From: Bradysia coprophila
Taxonomy: Eukaryota; Arthropoda; Insecta; Diptera; Sciaridae
Assembly: GCF_014529535.1 (NCBI RefSeq)
Contig: NW_023503616.1
Span: forward strand, 1,674,001-1,738,000
Length of the DNA stretch: 64,000 nucleotides
Reading direction: 5' to 3'
The notes beneath the pieces were generated by a model, which was not told where the DNA came from, did no database searches, and was given only the letters and a program-made list of their open reading frames with translations. Position 1 is the first letter of the stretch. Every line of letters starts with the position of its first letter. Positions 1-15,039 of the stretch are shown here, piece by piece. The position numbers and the translations under genes are program-made.

Positions 1-1226
1 TCTGGGGTATATTCGTTGATTCGTGTGCTATAAATAATTAGTTTGTTTAGACATACATCGACACCAAAGCACCGGTATGTTTTTGCGCGGTTCGACATTG
101 TTGGTTTATCAAATGAAGTAGTTAACAGAGCTGTGACAGTCCATTTCTATAAATTCCATCATTTTTTTAAACACTGAGTATGTAACAACATAAAATTGTT
201 ACAATAATCTATTGTTAATTATCTCTTTACATTCAATTTTAATTGAAAATTTGAACTCTCATTTTCAATATCAGGCAATTTTCTTTTCGTTTTGTAGAGT
301 GTAATGGGAAAAAAAGTTTCTATTGCAAAACCGTTTAAATAGATTCGCATTTGAGCCAATTGTAAAAGGCCAGTCAATCTATCTCGCCATTCAGTGAAAA
401 AACTCAAACATGAAGATGCCTTGCGAAAAACTTTTACTTTTTTTTTCATTTCTTCATAATTAATCGCAGTTTTTGTTGTTGTTTAATTCGACATTTTGCT
501 ATAGTTTATTGAATTTATTTGATCATATAATTATCTTTCGCACCCGTACCCGTAACGAATAGTGTTATTATTAAACAGAGCAGCTAGCTGCTTGTATCCA
601 AATAATATCGACAAAAAGTGTTTTCAGATTTTTTTTTCTCTGCCTCTATTTTCATTATTTATTTTTTGTTATTAACTTTTCGGTGGTTCAGTCTATTATA
701 TTATTACTGTCTTTTCTAAAAACACAGAGACCAATTTTATTCAACATGAACAATTTGCCTGTAGCTAACTTTTACTTAAAATATTATATTATCAATTTTT
801 GTAGTAATAACAATAATTACACCGAACGTCTCAACTCACTTACTTTGATATCTACTCAAATCATCATCTTTCAAAACATCACTTAAACCAGACATCAGAG
901 ATATAGAAGAGAGAATGAGTGATGTTCAGGTAGATTTATCAGTTCGATACATAGCTGGTTTTTGCATTTAATATCAACGTTAATCGATTTACTTTCTTGT
1001 AATTGGGTAAGTGGTACATACATTGTCACATCTGAGGAGAAAAGATAAACCGAATAATGAAATGCATAATAATACGATGATGCTACCAGCTACCTATTAA
1101 TGTGATGATAAATTTTACCAAGTCGGAAATAATGTATGATTTGTTGACTGGCATACTTGAAGCATACTTGTATGATCTTTGACGAATGAACATAGAACAG
1201 AACATCGATATCCATAAGTTATGAAT

Positions 1227-1246
1227 ATGATGATGATGATGATGAT
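1227..1246. repeat. ATG/GAT trinucleotide microsatellite
   Basis: A short perfect run of the triplet GAT, about six units. It lies immediately upstream of a degenerate MITE copy and has no visible coding role. Confidence 0.8.
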
Positions 1247-1420
1247 ATGTCATCTGCTATCGATAGCGACGATAAAAATGCGATGGGCTCTGGATGGTAC
1301 GTCGTCTTTTATAAGTAGAATATTTGTTAAACCTAGTGAAGTAAAAGATTTCGTTTCAATCTGAAGAAAATATATCAAACAAAAGATGTAACAGATTTGG
1401 TAATACCATAATTGAATTAG
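1247..1420 (+). repeat. Degenerate copy of the TTAA-flanked MITE family
   Basis: It shares with the better copies at 40979 and 54816 the block around CATCTGCTATCGATAGCGAC, the GGGCTCTGG segment, the TTTATAAG block, and two spaced copies of the GAAGTAAAAGAT / GATGTAACAGAT motif. The terminal inverted repeats are no longer recognisable, so the ends are approximate. Confidence 0.55.
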
Positions 1421-4400
1421 GATCGAAATTATTCATAATGTCACTTGAGTCTTAATATTTGATTCAAATAATATGAATGCTTAGTCAGTTGCTAAAGGTT
1501 TAGCGTTAAAAAAAATCACAGGTCGAAGTGGTGGTGATTTATTTGCCGACTGTAAGAGGAAAAGGAGTTATAGCAGTATATTTTTAGAAATTAATAGATT
1601 GGCTAGCCAAATTGATACATGTAGCAGGTCATGGTTGTATGGTAATTGATTTTTGTTTCGCTCGTACACTCATTGGTAATTTTCTTTTCAAATGCCGAAA
1701 ATGTGTTTCTACATCACCAAATATGCCGCGCAAGCAATCTCTTAACGAGCTTCAACGAACAAGTCATTCGAAATTGAATTTCAATAAATATAGGATAGAA
1801 AATCGAATTGCCTTGATAATTATAATTAAATCTTTTATTTAATCTTTGCATTTCTTTAAAACCGTGTATAAAGAAATAAACAGCCAATATGCAAGTCATA
1901 CATCTACCAACCGAGGCGCGGATCAACTCTGTTTTAAAATGAAATTATTATTCGTTTAAAAGATCAACACGACACACTTATTTACTGTGTACGAAGTAAG
2001 TAGTAAATGTCGAAAGGTAAACACAGCTTGGGTGTCTTATATGTGTATTCGTTTCTAACACTCAATGAACCTAAAGTCTTATCAATTAACCATTTTCAAG
2101 TATTGAAATAAAAGCGATATAATAGCATGATATGAATGATCGTCTGACATTGATAAGTGTGTGTTTTTTTTATTGCCATTAGAAGGTTGCCAAGCCTTTC
2201 CTCTTTTCTCAACAGTAACAATTCGAATATAGAAAAAAAATACCAGGAAGATCATGCAATACAAGCGTTAATTGTTTTCGAAACATTTCATTATTACTGT
2301 GTTCAGCCGCATGCCGTTGATGTGTCTTGAAAAATAAAATGTTAAATAGCAGTTTGGCATTATACTCATTTTATGATCCATCGCGCATTATAATATTCAT
2401 ACCACCAATTCTATTCATAATTTGATCTTTGACATATTTGGATCAACCGGGTCCCCACACAGATTCTCTAAGGGTATATCAGTCTTTCAATCCATTATGG
2501 CTCGGTCGGCTAAATTATATTTAAAAAAAAACCATTGAGTGTTATAAAACCTGTCTGCGCGAATGAGTAACGCAAAAAATATCTGCTTTGTCAATACATT
2601 TTAAAAGCATAAAACAAAGACGAATTGATCAGGTTGCGTTTTTTGTTTAAAGCATTTCATTTTTGCCAAATATCAAAACCATGTCAGAAAAAAAAAATCT
2701 CGTTTTTGTTGATTATGTACTTCCCGATTTCCTCAGAGCTAAACATTCGAAAAGGTCAAGCCAATGACTATTTTACGTAAAAAGGCGAACCGAAAACATC
2801 CAATAGTCAATGTCCACCATTTCTCTTAATCTTTTTCATCTGCTTATAGAGATGTCATGATCATGGTCTTCTGTCCCTTAATGACCTGTGAATTTTCTAT
2901 GGTAATCAACAATTTTCTTATTGATGAATGGAATTGATATGGTGATTGATTATTCATTAACTGACATTGATTGAAATGTGAAGAATTGACTTGGGTGTTG
3001 ACGGGTCTTACCATAAACATCTCTAAAGATGTTACTGCGTTCCAACGTAATCTCAATGGTATTCAAATAATATTTATGAAACTAATAGCGTTCCGTAGGT
3101 ACTGTTGGTATTTATGAAGAAAAAAAAAACTTTAATTAAATTCTCTCTCAATCATCTGGTTGTGGTCGTGAGATACCGAACTATAAAATATTCATTTAGA
3201 AACACTTCGCGTATAAACACACACAAAAGAGCATGATGATTTATAATAAACCTGTTTAGGGCAAAAAGAAAAATTAAGATTTTATTTCGTTCCAACAAGT
3301 TACATGCTATATAGCGAAATTCCATTCAAAATTTAGGGACGTATTAAGGGGATTTATTTAGGGAGTCAACGGAACGAAATGCTGTACATGTGTATTCATA
3401 TGTGTTCGTGGTTTATTTTACTTGTAATAAAAAAGAAACGAATTGATCGATACATAGAAAGTATATTTTTCTCTCGATAAACAAGAGGGTACGCGTGTTA
3501 AGAATGATGGCTCACACATATAATGCAGAATTGTATATTTGTCATCATCCCACACTTATGTTTACTCTAATTTTTGTTGGGGCTGAATGAAAATGTTGAC
3601 GTACTTGGAAGTGTGCTTAAGTGTGTTTATGTTGAGAATTTTATTAGGAATCTTAAAGTGATGAAATAATTTACTCGAAAATATTAAATTCACTTTGAAA
3701 TACATACCTGAACGGAATTATACATGGTATAATAAGTTCAGATTAAAAGTTACGCATACATTTAACCATACAAGTATCGTTTACTTTTGAATCGGCAACC
3801 AACTTTTTATGTTAAAATTGTAGAAATACGTAGACTTTGTTGACTGTCCGGTTCAGTGAATTTCAAAAGGGGAATATATGTGTTCGTTCGTATATATATG
3901 CTCATACTTTCAGATTGGCGAAAATAAAACACTGACCTGCGAAACGTATAGAATACATGAGATCATCAAATGGTTACTTCACATTTTTTTTATGCTTAAG
4001 GTTCAAAAATCTGTAAGACATTTACTTGCTGTGCAGACTCAAACATAAAATGCATTTTCCTCTTCTACGATATTTTAACAATCGTTTTATTCTCCGAATT
4101 CGTAATGAGAAGAGTTGTTAAAATCACCCCTCATGAAAAGCATTTAGATGAGGGTGCATGATTCAGTTAACATTGACATAGGTCTCTTTTACACGCAGAA
4201 AAAAGAGAACGAAAATTAGTCAAGTATTGATCGTTGAAAAATCTCTCCATTACAAACGGAAATATCCCAAAATTTTTATTTGTATCTCCAAAAATAACGT
4301 TAAATCATGCAATGTTTAATTGAAAAGGCGTTTCATTCGCTATTGCACAAATATTTGAATGGCAAAATATGGTGAAATTCCTACAAGTTTTGAAAAGCAA

Positions 4401-7400
4401 AAAAAATGAAAGAAATGAATTATAGAACTGGTATCAATCGACGCTTAAGATTTATTTTTGTTACTTTATGCCTTTTTTTTTTTAAAAAAAAAGAACTTGA
4501 ATGCTACATACATGCATAAAACGAGTAATATTTATTTTAAGATGCTATAGTTGGTTCATTGGACGGTTGTCTACCCACGCAACATCAGAAAATTCCTTGT
4601 CTTACTCAATTTGCCTTAATGCATTCCATTAATACGAATGCAATTAATATTTTATCACTGTTGGTATACGGTCGGTTATCCTTTGCATTTTATTTATTTG
4701 ACTTCTTTTGTCATTTGGTAAATTGTTAAAATGTAGGTTATAAGTGTGGGACAGTTGGTTTGTGTTATGTATGAGCGAACCGATAATATTTTAAGTTATA
4801 GCCAACCTTTTATCGTTATGCGAGCAATACAATGCAATTATTTAAGAAGAGAATAAAAATTTATTCGTTTTTTGCTTCATGCCTTCATAAAGTGGATTTT
4901 ATTGCACACACAAAAAAGACGTACATTCAATGCATTCAATTCGATTGGTATTTTCCTGGCAATGCAGCTTATGAACACGGTATTTTATTCACTCACTATT
5001 TGATTTGATAATTTCTATTCATTTTACCGCTTAGCTGGTATCATCTTTTACGTGTATTTGTTTTCCATAACCGCTGCAAATTCAACTACTTTACACAAAA
5101 CGTTTTCTGGAGTTTTTCAAATTTCATTAACTCTTTGTTGTTGCAATTATACCTTTTATTACAGAACATACAATAGGAAGATATATTGCGCAATGTATTC
5201 TTTTATTCACCAACACAATGCATCTACAATTGTCTCCGAATACGTTATTTCTTTTCGAGTAACGCTGTGTATATACACTGTACCTGGAAAACCGACTGTA
5301 ACCTGAGTATAAATGTACAATACATTGCTGATTAGCGACAGATTAAGTAGACAAATTTCAATAATTTTACATTTTATGTTCGTATGCTAAATTTCGTTAT
5401 TCGATTTGCTCTGATTGCTTATCACGAAATTCTTACAATAAGTCATACGGTACTTCAGCAATCTTATGTTACCTCTAAATTAATCAGAAATATATTCGCG
5501 TATATATACAGTTTTGTCGTTTCGGATAATAATGGCAATTTTGAGACATTGTAATTGTTTTTCATTGAAAACGAATCGACGACCAAAAAAAGAAAGAAAG
5601 AATTAGCCAATGAGGAAATGAAATATTGGAAGACCTGTACGCATTAAACAGCTTTCTTCCTAATTGAAAGGTGTATGTAGTGTCATACTACACTTTCACA
5701 AGGTTAATTTTAACTAATTTCAGAATATCGTGCTAGCATTTTAATACACCGACACAGTGAGCTGTACCTTGTAACTATATATTCGCAAAATGCTCAAATA
5801 TTTTTTTTTATTTGAATTGCGAAAAAAACTTATGTTAATTGTAGGTTTTTAGTCATTTATTCAAATAATAAAAACTAAGTAAATGTATTATGTTTTTCTG
5901 GTTTGTATGTCCGTCGGAATGGGCGGACTAGCACATACATATAAATACTACGTAATGCAAAATTTACATTGAAAGAAGTTGAGAGAGATACCAAATGCAA
6001 ATTAAAGCCGTGCGAATTTTTTTTTTATTTATATAATGTAATCTCAACACGTCATCTTACTCAGTTTTTGCTTGAGTTCGTTTTGTTTACGTACTGTTTG
6101 GTCATTGCTCTTAGAAATATCTCGTTTCTAAAAAGGTTACAAAGAAAATATTTAGAGGAGAAAAAAAAGACTAGCAAATAATTTAGCAGAAATTTAAATT
6201 ATTTCGGAGTGGTAAAAGGTGTACTATTGAGACGTAATGTACGTACACCAGATTTAATTGCTATTTAGCTAATAAAAACAATTTGATTGACGGACAGATT
6301 AAGTCATATGGTGGATTTTAACTGGTATCACAAAAATAGTTATTTACGTAAGTAGGAACCGCAGGCGATGGAGGGCTGGTCTAGAAAATATTGATACTGA
6401 TATTGTTAAAGTTACATAGAATGTCATGTTTAAATTTTCCACGTTATTCCATCGAATTAATTGTGAGAGAACTGTTCTGGTCAATAGAAGTGTATATCGA
6501 AATTTCAGTATTGTTTCTCAATACTGAATTAGTGATTTCCATTTCAATTCAATTCAAAAACAATACAATCTAGAGGCTTTGATCACAGCACAGTATGGAC
6601 AAACACAAATAACGACAATACAAACACAACTTAAGGGTAAATGCAAGTTTCTATCGATTGACCCACAAAAATGATTAAATATTTTAGTGATAGTAATGTA
6701 TGTGATAATACACAAGCATCAACCATATTCACAAAGAATCATATTTACTTAGAACATGGAGCACCGAATCTAGTACTTCAAGACTTTTAATAAATATATG
6801 AAGTTGTTAATATATGTCGAGACCGGATCGGATTAGGTTTGTCGCTCAGTTTACCACTTACACAGTAAAATATTTAGGCAGTTCAGAGCAAATTATTGAG
6901 AATTTTATTAACAGAAATTTACAAAAAAAAACATTTTCGTTAAATTTTGGTAACTTCAATAAGTTTTTGATAAATTTAGACAATTTTCAGTAATTTTAGT
7001 AAATAAATCTGGGAACAATATGTGATGAAAGGGTATCAAATAGTTCTATATAGAATCATAAGCAGCGTCGCATCGAAACTAGTATAGTAATGATCTAGTC
7101 CCAAATCCCTCGTGGGTTGTTAAGGCAGATTCCAGATTTTCTAATGCAATTTAATTTTGAGGCAATCTTCATATCTAATTTTAATTATTTTAATTCCTAA
7201 GTAGCATTGTAGCAATAATACTCTCGAGAAGCTGAGAATTTCAAATTCTTAGAAAATGAAGAAAGAAAATAAACTGCTTGCGTGGCTTCAAAGCTTCTAC
7301 AATTAAAAATAGTTTAGTAATAAAAAATTGATATTTTTCTATTTTTTATGATTTACCGCAATCTTAAACATATATTATTATTAATCTTATGAACTCCGTA

Positions 7401-8662
7401 AATTCCAGCTTTTATATTCCAATTCACGGAAAGAATAAAAAAAATTACCATTATTGCTATCAACAACCGCAACGACCTATTAGTCTAGAGATAGTTCTTT
7501 CAATCTATCAATCTATCGCACTGAACTGATGCCTTTTTGTAAGTGTTGTTGATCGGTATATTTAATTAAACATCAATTTCTTCATTGAATTATATAGGTG
7601 ATACGCCGATTGAAATAATTACTACCTCGAGTTTATTTATTTATCACCTTCCTGACTTTCGATAAAAATCACATTAAACATTTTTTTTAATGAATTGTTA
7701 CGTTTCCACATTGTTTTACTTCCGATTCCCAAACATAAATTCTTGTCCAAAAAATTAATTCATATACCGTGTGCGCAATGAACACTTCAATTGAAAAAAG
7801 TGTTTTCGCAATTAAAGAATCAATTAAAATTATTTTTACCTTAATAAATTTGCCACGAACAAACTCTCAAAACAGATTAACCCATTTCTTAAGAAGTCAA
7901 ACTATAACAATAGAATAAAAGATTGAAAATTATATTGAAATCGTGGGAAAAAATACTTTATTATTTACACCGAACGGAGTGTTCATTATGATCATGACTT
8001 CTTTTCAAATAAACGCCTTCACACCAAATTCGACACCATATCATTTGCTTACCAACAAAACGCTTCATCATGATGATCATGGTAAAATATCACATAATCT
8101 TCTCTCGTTTTCATATCAGTTCTATTAGATTTTAAGAGTAAATGTTAATGTTAATCTGGTCGTACTTGCATTCTACGAATTAGAGAGAAAAATAAAATTC
8201 AGTTCCGTTTCATTTTTTGTAGGTAATTTATTCGTCATTCGAATAATCTATAGAAAAACAGTTCAGGGACCAACCAACCAAATAAATTTTTATGACAAAA
8301 AATTTATCTTTAATTTCGTGAATTTCAGTAAAAAGTAGATTAGAGAAACCGTACGGTTTTTTTAATAGGTTGATTTGTAGAACTTGAACTTGAAAATGGG
8401 AACTTTAATTGAAAATTAATGTTAAAAGAATCGAATCATAGGTATGGTTCACATGACAACTTCTATAAACGGATAGTCATCTGCTGTCGAGCACGACGAT
8501 AAGAACAAGTTGTGAGATATGGTTGCATATCGGTTTGTACCGAAATGTATGATAATAACTTTGAAATAATAGATTTTACTTTACTAGTGAGGTAATGTGG
8601 CCTTTCCCTCACTAGTGAAGACCCTTTCCCTCGCTCGTAAAGTAAAACGCCATACTTTACAC

Positions 8663-8765
8663 GTGAAATAATTTGATATCTCGTATCACGATGAGTAAAA
8701 GTACCTCGGGCTGAAGCCCTCGGATACTTTTACTCATCTGGATACGAAATATCAAATTACTTCAC
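8663..8765. mobile_element. Hairpin MITE-like element, about 42-bp arms
   Basis: Two arms of about 42 bp are inverted around the loop CCTCGGGCTGAAGCCCTCGG, itself a small palindrome. The left arm begins GTGAAATAATTTGATATC and the right arm ends with its imperfect complement (GATATCAAATTACTTCAC, with small changes). Short relatives of the arm end (TTTACTAGTGAGG) lie just upstream at 8575-8640, suggesting a larger degraded element. No coding capacity is visible. Confidence 0.7.
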
Positions 8766-11700
8766 TTGTATAGTAATGTACTATTGTGTCAAGTATCATG
8801 ATATAATTTACAAAAATGAAGTAGCAGATTTAAGGATTTTGTTGTCGATTCTGTAGATAGAGAAACTCAACTTCTCAAATCTTTGCATAGATTTTAAAAG
8901 GAAGTACATTGTCAAAACTAAATAATGAAAGAAGAATGAGTAGACGAGTGTTGCATTGAAAGAATTTTGTATTTGTTCTGGCTAGTGTTCGTCGGTTCTT
9001 AAAAAAAAAAAAATCAAAAATAATAGAGAGATGAATAGTCAACCTTCTTACCATCATCGTCTGGAATCTTTTCTTAAAAGGAAATTACAATCACTTCCTA
9101 TACAGTAATAAATTGGATATCTAAGAATCATGTCACGCAGCAAAACGTTCGGCGCATAAAAATTTGAAAAAGTCGATTGAAATTTTGCTATTTCTTTTAC
9201 GAACGAAAACTGTGTTATAAACTGAAGCAGTGTTTTGACATCTTTCTGGCACTGTTTCTTGACATAAAATGAATATGTGAATGTTCCAAAACGGTTCGTT
9301 AATTTAAAGTCTGGGGGAAAGAAAAAATATGTGTTTTTAAGGCATTGAGACACTAAGCTCAACTAAATCGTATCAAATGAAATCAAATCGTTTAAGAAAA
9401 GAACAATTTACCAAATTTATACCAACCGTTTTGGACTTTCAAATTGCAAAATTCGCATTTAATTGTTGTATTTGGCCACGAACTCTCACATAACAATGAC
9501 GAAAACTCAAATTTTTGCATGAAAAGACAATTAAATAAATTTAAAAAAATGTAAATAAGGCAGGTTACAAGTGTATGCCACACAATATGGTTCACATTTT
9601 TTCCCCTTCATTCGAACAACAATAATGTGAACGATAACAATACGGGGCTTGGATTTGAGAAGGACAAAAAATTCGATGTAACATTTCAGTCATCGCAGTA
9701 TGAGATAACTTTTGAATTATAATAGCAATATGAGATCTGAATATCAAAATATTTATTATCATTGGATGCGGTGTTCTATGCTAAGCTAGAAATAACGTTT
9801 CTGTATTGATTTTCATCCTATTGTAATACAACCAATATGAAAATAAATTATTTAAAAATGATACACAATACTTATGCGTTATGCATGCGTGCACAGAACA
9901 TAGTTTTTTGTTAAAACATTTTTACAGACAGCATTTTATCGTGTAATAAAAGTGTCACGATCGTTGTTTTATATCATTACTTTGTTTATTACTAATAGAA
10001 GGTTTTTTTTTCCATCGCGAGATTTGTTTTATATCAAAATTAATAACAATCTCTTTCAAATATAAAATTAACAATGCTGTGGTTGAAAACTTCCGTTATA
10101 TTAAGTTGACTTTTTTTCCAGCATGAGATGAGTACTTGGATTGTCTTTCTCATGATAAACATTATTTGGATGGTTTCATATTATGTGTATACCATACATA
10201 AAGCGAAGAGACATTTATACATCTTTTGTAATTTCATGTAAAGTTTACAGTGTTATGAGAATCGTAAATTATATTTTAATGAAGATAATATTAAAAAGAA
10301 TTAAGTACAGAAATTATTAACGAGCCTGCACAAGACAAATGAAATCTTGCCCATTAACCTAAGGTTGACCTGAAATACCCAACTTACCCAATTATCAATT
10401 TCCGTAAAAGAATTCATTTGCTCTTATTAAGTGGAGAAATGGAAAACTGTTTCTTCTAAATTTGTTTCACGAACTTACGTCCTCTTCAAGCGTTCTTTGT
10501 TGCAAGAATGATGTCGAAATGATTCTAATTCATTTTTCTTCCATTGCCACTAGCGCCATCCACGCTTTTCATAGATCTATATGAACTAACATATAACTAA
10601 CCGTTCAATGATTGGACAAGATTGACACAATTGAATTTCCACAAACTATGTTCCAACTACGCCTAATCGCTCAATCTATTCCAATTAAACAAAATAAACA
10701 CATTAACTCAATACTTACCTCACGGATATCTAAATGCAGAGCATAAAGTTGACATAAATCTGTTTAAATGAAAGAAAACAAATTAAGATTTATTGTAATC
10801 GTCGATGCCGATGACAGAGCATATTACTACACACAGATGTTCAAAGTAAAATGTTTACACAAAAATTCCTATCCGTCATTTTGATGTAGCACATGCACAT
10901 ATATATATTTGAGTGTTTTGTCAAAATACAATTAAAAAAATGAACAAAAATCATTTCGAGACACCCACATCGAATACAATAACTTGTTCGACGGCAAATA
11001 TTACTATACATTTCAACATCCAACATAAGCTCGTCTTCATTTGCATGATGTTTAAGCCACTGTGTGGAAAAGAAAATATAGTAAAATGCAACACAATGAA
11101 TTTGAGATAATCACATATTATAAAGAATCAGATTTATTGAACGAAGAAAACCAACAAAGCCGACTATATTTGACGACATGCTTGATGATGAATTGAATAT
11201 CTCATAAACTAGGATTTTAGTTCTTTTGTTTGAGCAACACTAAATACGTTTACAGAGATTTTATTAATAACTTTATAGAATTTGACTGACTAAATCCCGC
11301 ATTGATAAATGAAGTTGTGGTTATGTTTAACGATATTATTAAACGATATAGCAAACCTTTATTGTACTACTCGTATACAATGGCTTCATAATCAAAGATT
11401 ACTTAGGGCGGTTATAAGATTAAATTACGATATAAAAAGACCTGCTATTTCTAAAGAATTGGGTGGGCTGAGAAGCTTAAACAAACATTTGTAACAGCAA
11501 ACACTTTGCATCCTCCGAAATGAGAATGCACTCCATATAACAAGTGACAACTGAATAACATCATAAGAAGCAATAAATTTGAAGAATACGTTTCGGTTGC
11601 TTAAAAAAAAACTCTTCACATTATTTTAACAGTTTAATTGCATAATTATTGCATTCATTGTTTCATTATAAAAGCATGCAGCGTATAAGTATGGAAATAT

Positions 11701-12275
11701 CTTGAATGCACGAATTTCCATATTCATTAATAATAATCATCTTCTTCATAGATAAATAAATTGGTAATGCTACTATTACGACGTCTATGAACGGGAAACA
11801 GTAACAAATAACAATTTTTTTTTATAATATTCGATCATTGAAAAGTGTTTCCTTCCTTGGAAAAGAATTGTGAATATATGGCTTTCAATAGTTGCTTGTC
11901 GTCGAAATAGCAGCGAATGGTCTTGTAAACTTGAATAATTAATTTTAATGCATATACACGTTCGTAACGCCAATACGAGATGCTGTGATGTTTGAACTTT
12001 CGGTTTTTATGTGCAGTGTGTACATTAGTCGGTTTTTTATTTGAAGAGAAGTTAGTTTTTTGTGTCGTTTACACTGGAGAAAGTGTAGGTGTAGAATTTA
12101 TTTTGATTTCTATACTCAATAAATGTTTTAACTAAATTTGGATTATGCAGAAAGTAAATAAACATAAACATAGTTTGTAGGATTGATTTTATTATCACGT
12201 GATCCAAGGATGAAGTAGAATCTATTTTAGGGCTAACGTTCAAGAACGAATATTCTCTTTTATCACCTTTTAGAA

Positions 12276-12445
12276 ACGGTTATCTTTAACGATGTCAACG
12301 ACGATGAAAATAAGCAATGAGCACAGGCTGCTGTTTTCTCATCATGTAGTCAAACTAAAAAATTAAAAGATCAAGCAATATCAACCACTTTGCGATGCAT
12401 AAAACAAAAGAAGTAACAGATTTAATCGCTATCCATAGCTATCCA
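12276..12445 (+). repeat. Degenerate copy of the TTAA-flanked MITE family
   Basis: It is recognised by GATGTCAACGACGATGAAAA followed, about 120 bp later, by AAAAGAAGTAACAGATTTAAT, the same internal order as in the intact copies. Its ends are eroded. Confidence 0.45.
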
Positions 12446-14136
12446 TAGCGTGGTGATCCTCTTGCCGCTTATATAATGTTTCAAAACATGTCAAAAATGG
12501 AAATCAATTAATTTAAATACGTAAAGTATGACATATTCTTCAAGGCGATGAGGCAATTTATCCTTTCATTTCTCTGAAAAATAATCAATTGAAAATTGGT
12601 CATCACCAATCCAACAAGCATTGTTATGTAAATTAAATAAATTTTTTTTCTTAAATCTCTGCTATCTATTTAACGTATCCACTAATTAATTAATAAACTC
12701 ACTTCAATAAATAAAAGAATGGTATTAAATCATCTGCATGCCGATGCTATATATATATAATAAATCCAAGTAGCGCACTTGCACAAGTCTTTTTACCATA
12801 ACTTCGCAAGTATTTATATTTTGCAAAACAATTGCACTTTATAAAATTCCCTTTCTAAAACAAACTGGAGAATCATTTCGTTATTTTCTCACAAGATGTG
12901 AACGGTTTTAAACACCTTGAAAGTCAGATTTACTTTGTCTCATTATGTATGCGAATAATTGAAGGCATTTCTAACAGTATATTAAACATTTATATCACTT
13001 TTAATATACAACACCATAAGCGTTTTTCTGCCATGCATCACAGAAATTTAGTTATTTATGGATGTTGTTGTACGTCATGGATAAAATAAATCAGATTTTC
13101 TTATTAATTTTCTTGATTTACATCCAACACAAAATTTCATTTTCATTACCTCTGCACTTAACCAGATTTTTTTTTATTGGTATGATGACCTCACAGATGA
13201 ACGAGCCGGAGTTAACAGTACAAATGCAATGATCTGGTTCCTTTTCCTTAAGTTCAAATTGTAACCTTTTCGACGTACGTACAATAATAATAAAAAAATA
13301 CAACAAAACTTAGAGTAGATGGAAAGGGCAGATAAACTTCTTGTTCATATCAATTAAAAAAATATTTAAAAAAAAAAGTAATGTCGTCGCATTGGTTGAT
13401 GTGCCGTATATTAAAATAAAGTACAAGTAATACTTAACATTTTGACTTATTCAAACCTTTTGAACATAATGATTGTTTGCACATTACTATGCAGATTCAT
13501 ATATAACTCATTCGGAAACATTGTAAACAAGTCTACTACTATATACATACATATAGCATATATGATATGGTCACGAAGGCCATATCTTAGTTCTGGTTGT
13601 AAATGAAACGACTTACCGTATATGGACTCTAAAAACTTTCTTCAAATTCGTTAGCATTAAATCTAAGCACAACTTGAAGTAGATGAATTGAAAAAATATA
13701 TATCTCAAGATAGCAAAGCACAATATACATATAATAGGTGCGAAAGCCGTTTCGGTGTTTTTGTTTGCGATAAGGAGATTCAAAGAAAAGATTCGTGCGA
13801 CTTACATAATCTTAATTAATATATTCGGAAAGTCTCTTTTGTGAATGGAATAAATAATTAGTCGCAGTGTATCGGCTTATATGAAGAAAAACCACATAAG
13901 AATTGCAAAGTAAGTTAGAAAATCGTGTGGCTATAGTTTCTAGCTTTGGAATTACTTTTTAAGTTCTGCGAAACTGAATATGTTACATATGGACATATGG
14001 ATGGAAGCCAATGTCTGAGAACTATCAAGATTTGTGCGATTGCCAAAATTATTTGCAACTTATAATTGGCTAAATAAATTACAAAATTAATCCAAACAAT
14101 ACGACGCAACTTTCCGAATGTATGCTATTTTAATAG

Positions 14137-14775
14137 CCTCAGACTCAGTGATGAATTGAGCATTAAATTGAAATTAAAAAAAAAAGTCATTTACGGGTTG
14201 ATTCATGTAATTGTGAAGTCAATGTCAGAAAAGGTAAAATAAAGTATTTCTACACAGCAACAACAACAACATCAACAGAAAAAAAAAACTTGTCAATTAT
14301 CACTTTATACCCGTTTAATGATGAATTTTGTAAACAAACAAGTAAAATTAGCTTCGTAAATTGGTTTGTGGACTTAATAAACGAACAACGTTGTGATTCT
14401 TAAAAAGCACTTTTGATTTCTAATAGATAGTGAGTCTGGTTTTGAGTCTTGATTCACTTCGAGAATCAAGAACAGCAACTATTTTCTAACTGTATATTGA
14501 TTACCTAGTGGTTTTGTTGGAAAATCTGTAGCGCAATCGTACTGCGAAATTTACAGTAGAGTTGGTCAACTTTCAGACGCTCGTCATATAATAGTAGATT
14601 ACGTACTCGCTAGGAGATTTTGATTTTGACGAGTGTGGGTTTACAACTCAAGCCAAAGGTGAAGGAAGCAACCACACAAGTTAAAATAACAAACATTCAA
14701 CACATTACTTGTACATTACGACATTGGAACGACCAAGATTTTCGAATATTGTATTTTAATATAAATATCTCTTAA
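14137..14775 (+). repeat. First copy of a dispersed repeat duplicated at 15.0 kb
   Basis: Three landmarks occur here and again, in the same order, at 15040-15785. They are CTCAGACTCAGTGATGAATTGA (shared stretch longer than 20 bases), CCACACAAGT(T/C)AAAATAAC, and CACATTACTTGTAxATTACGAC followed by GATTTTCGAATATTGTATTTT. Spacing differs between the copies, so both have gained indels. The middle landmark resembles one arm of the hairpin family at 19.37 kb and 59.73 kb. Confidence 0.6.
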
Positions 14776-15039
14776 TAGTAAATCGAAAAGCAAGATTGAA
14801 TCGTTCCTTTTTGGTAGGGCAGAATAACAAAACCGCATGGATGACAGACGTATTCTTTATTGTTATGACTCGTGGGTATACGGTGGAAGAATTATAAGAA
14901 GTTACATTATCAACAATTACAATCCACCGGACTCTATTATATTTCTTTAATAAATCAGTTTATAGTAATCTTGATAGTAATCGAAACGGAGCTCTTCCGA
15001 ACTTTGGTCCTGAAATATGGCCTTGTAACAGACCTAAAG

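Noticed and set aside
9054..9362. 102-codon minus-strand frame
   Set aside because: No recognisable domain, no good start context and biased composition; it stands alone in gene-poor DNA.
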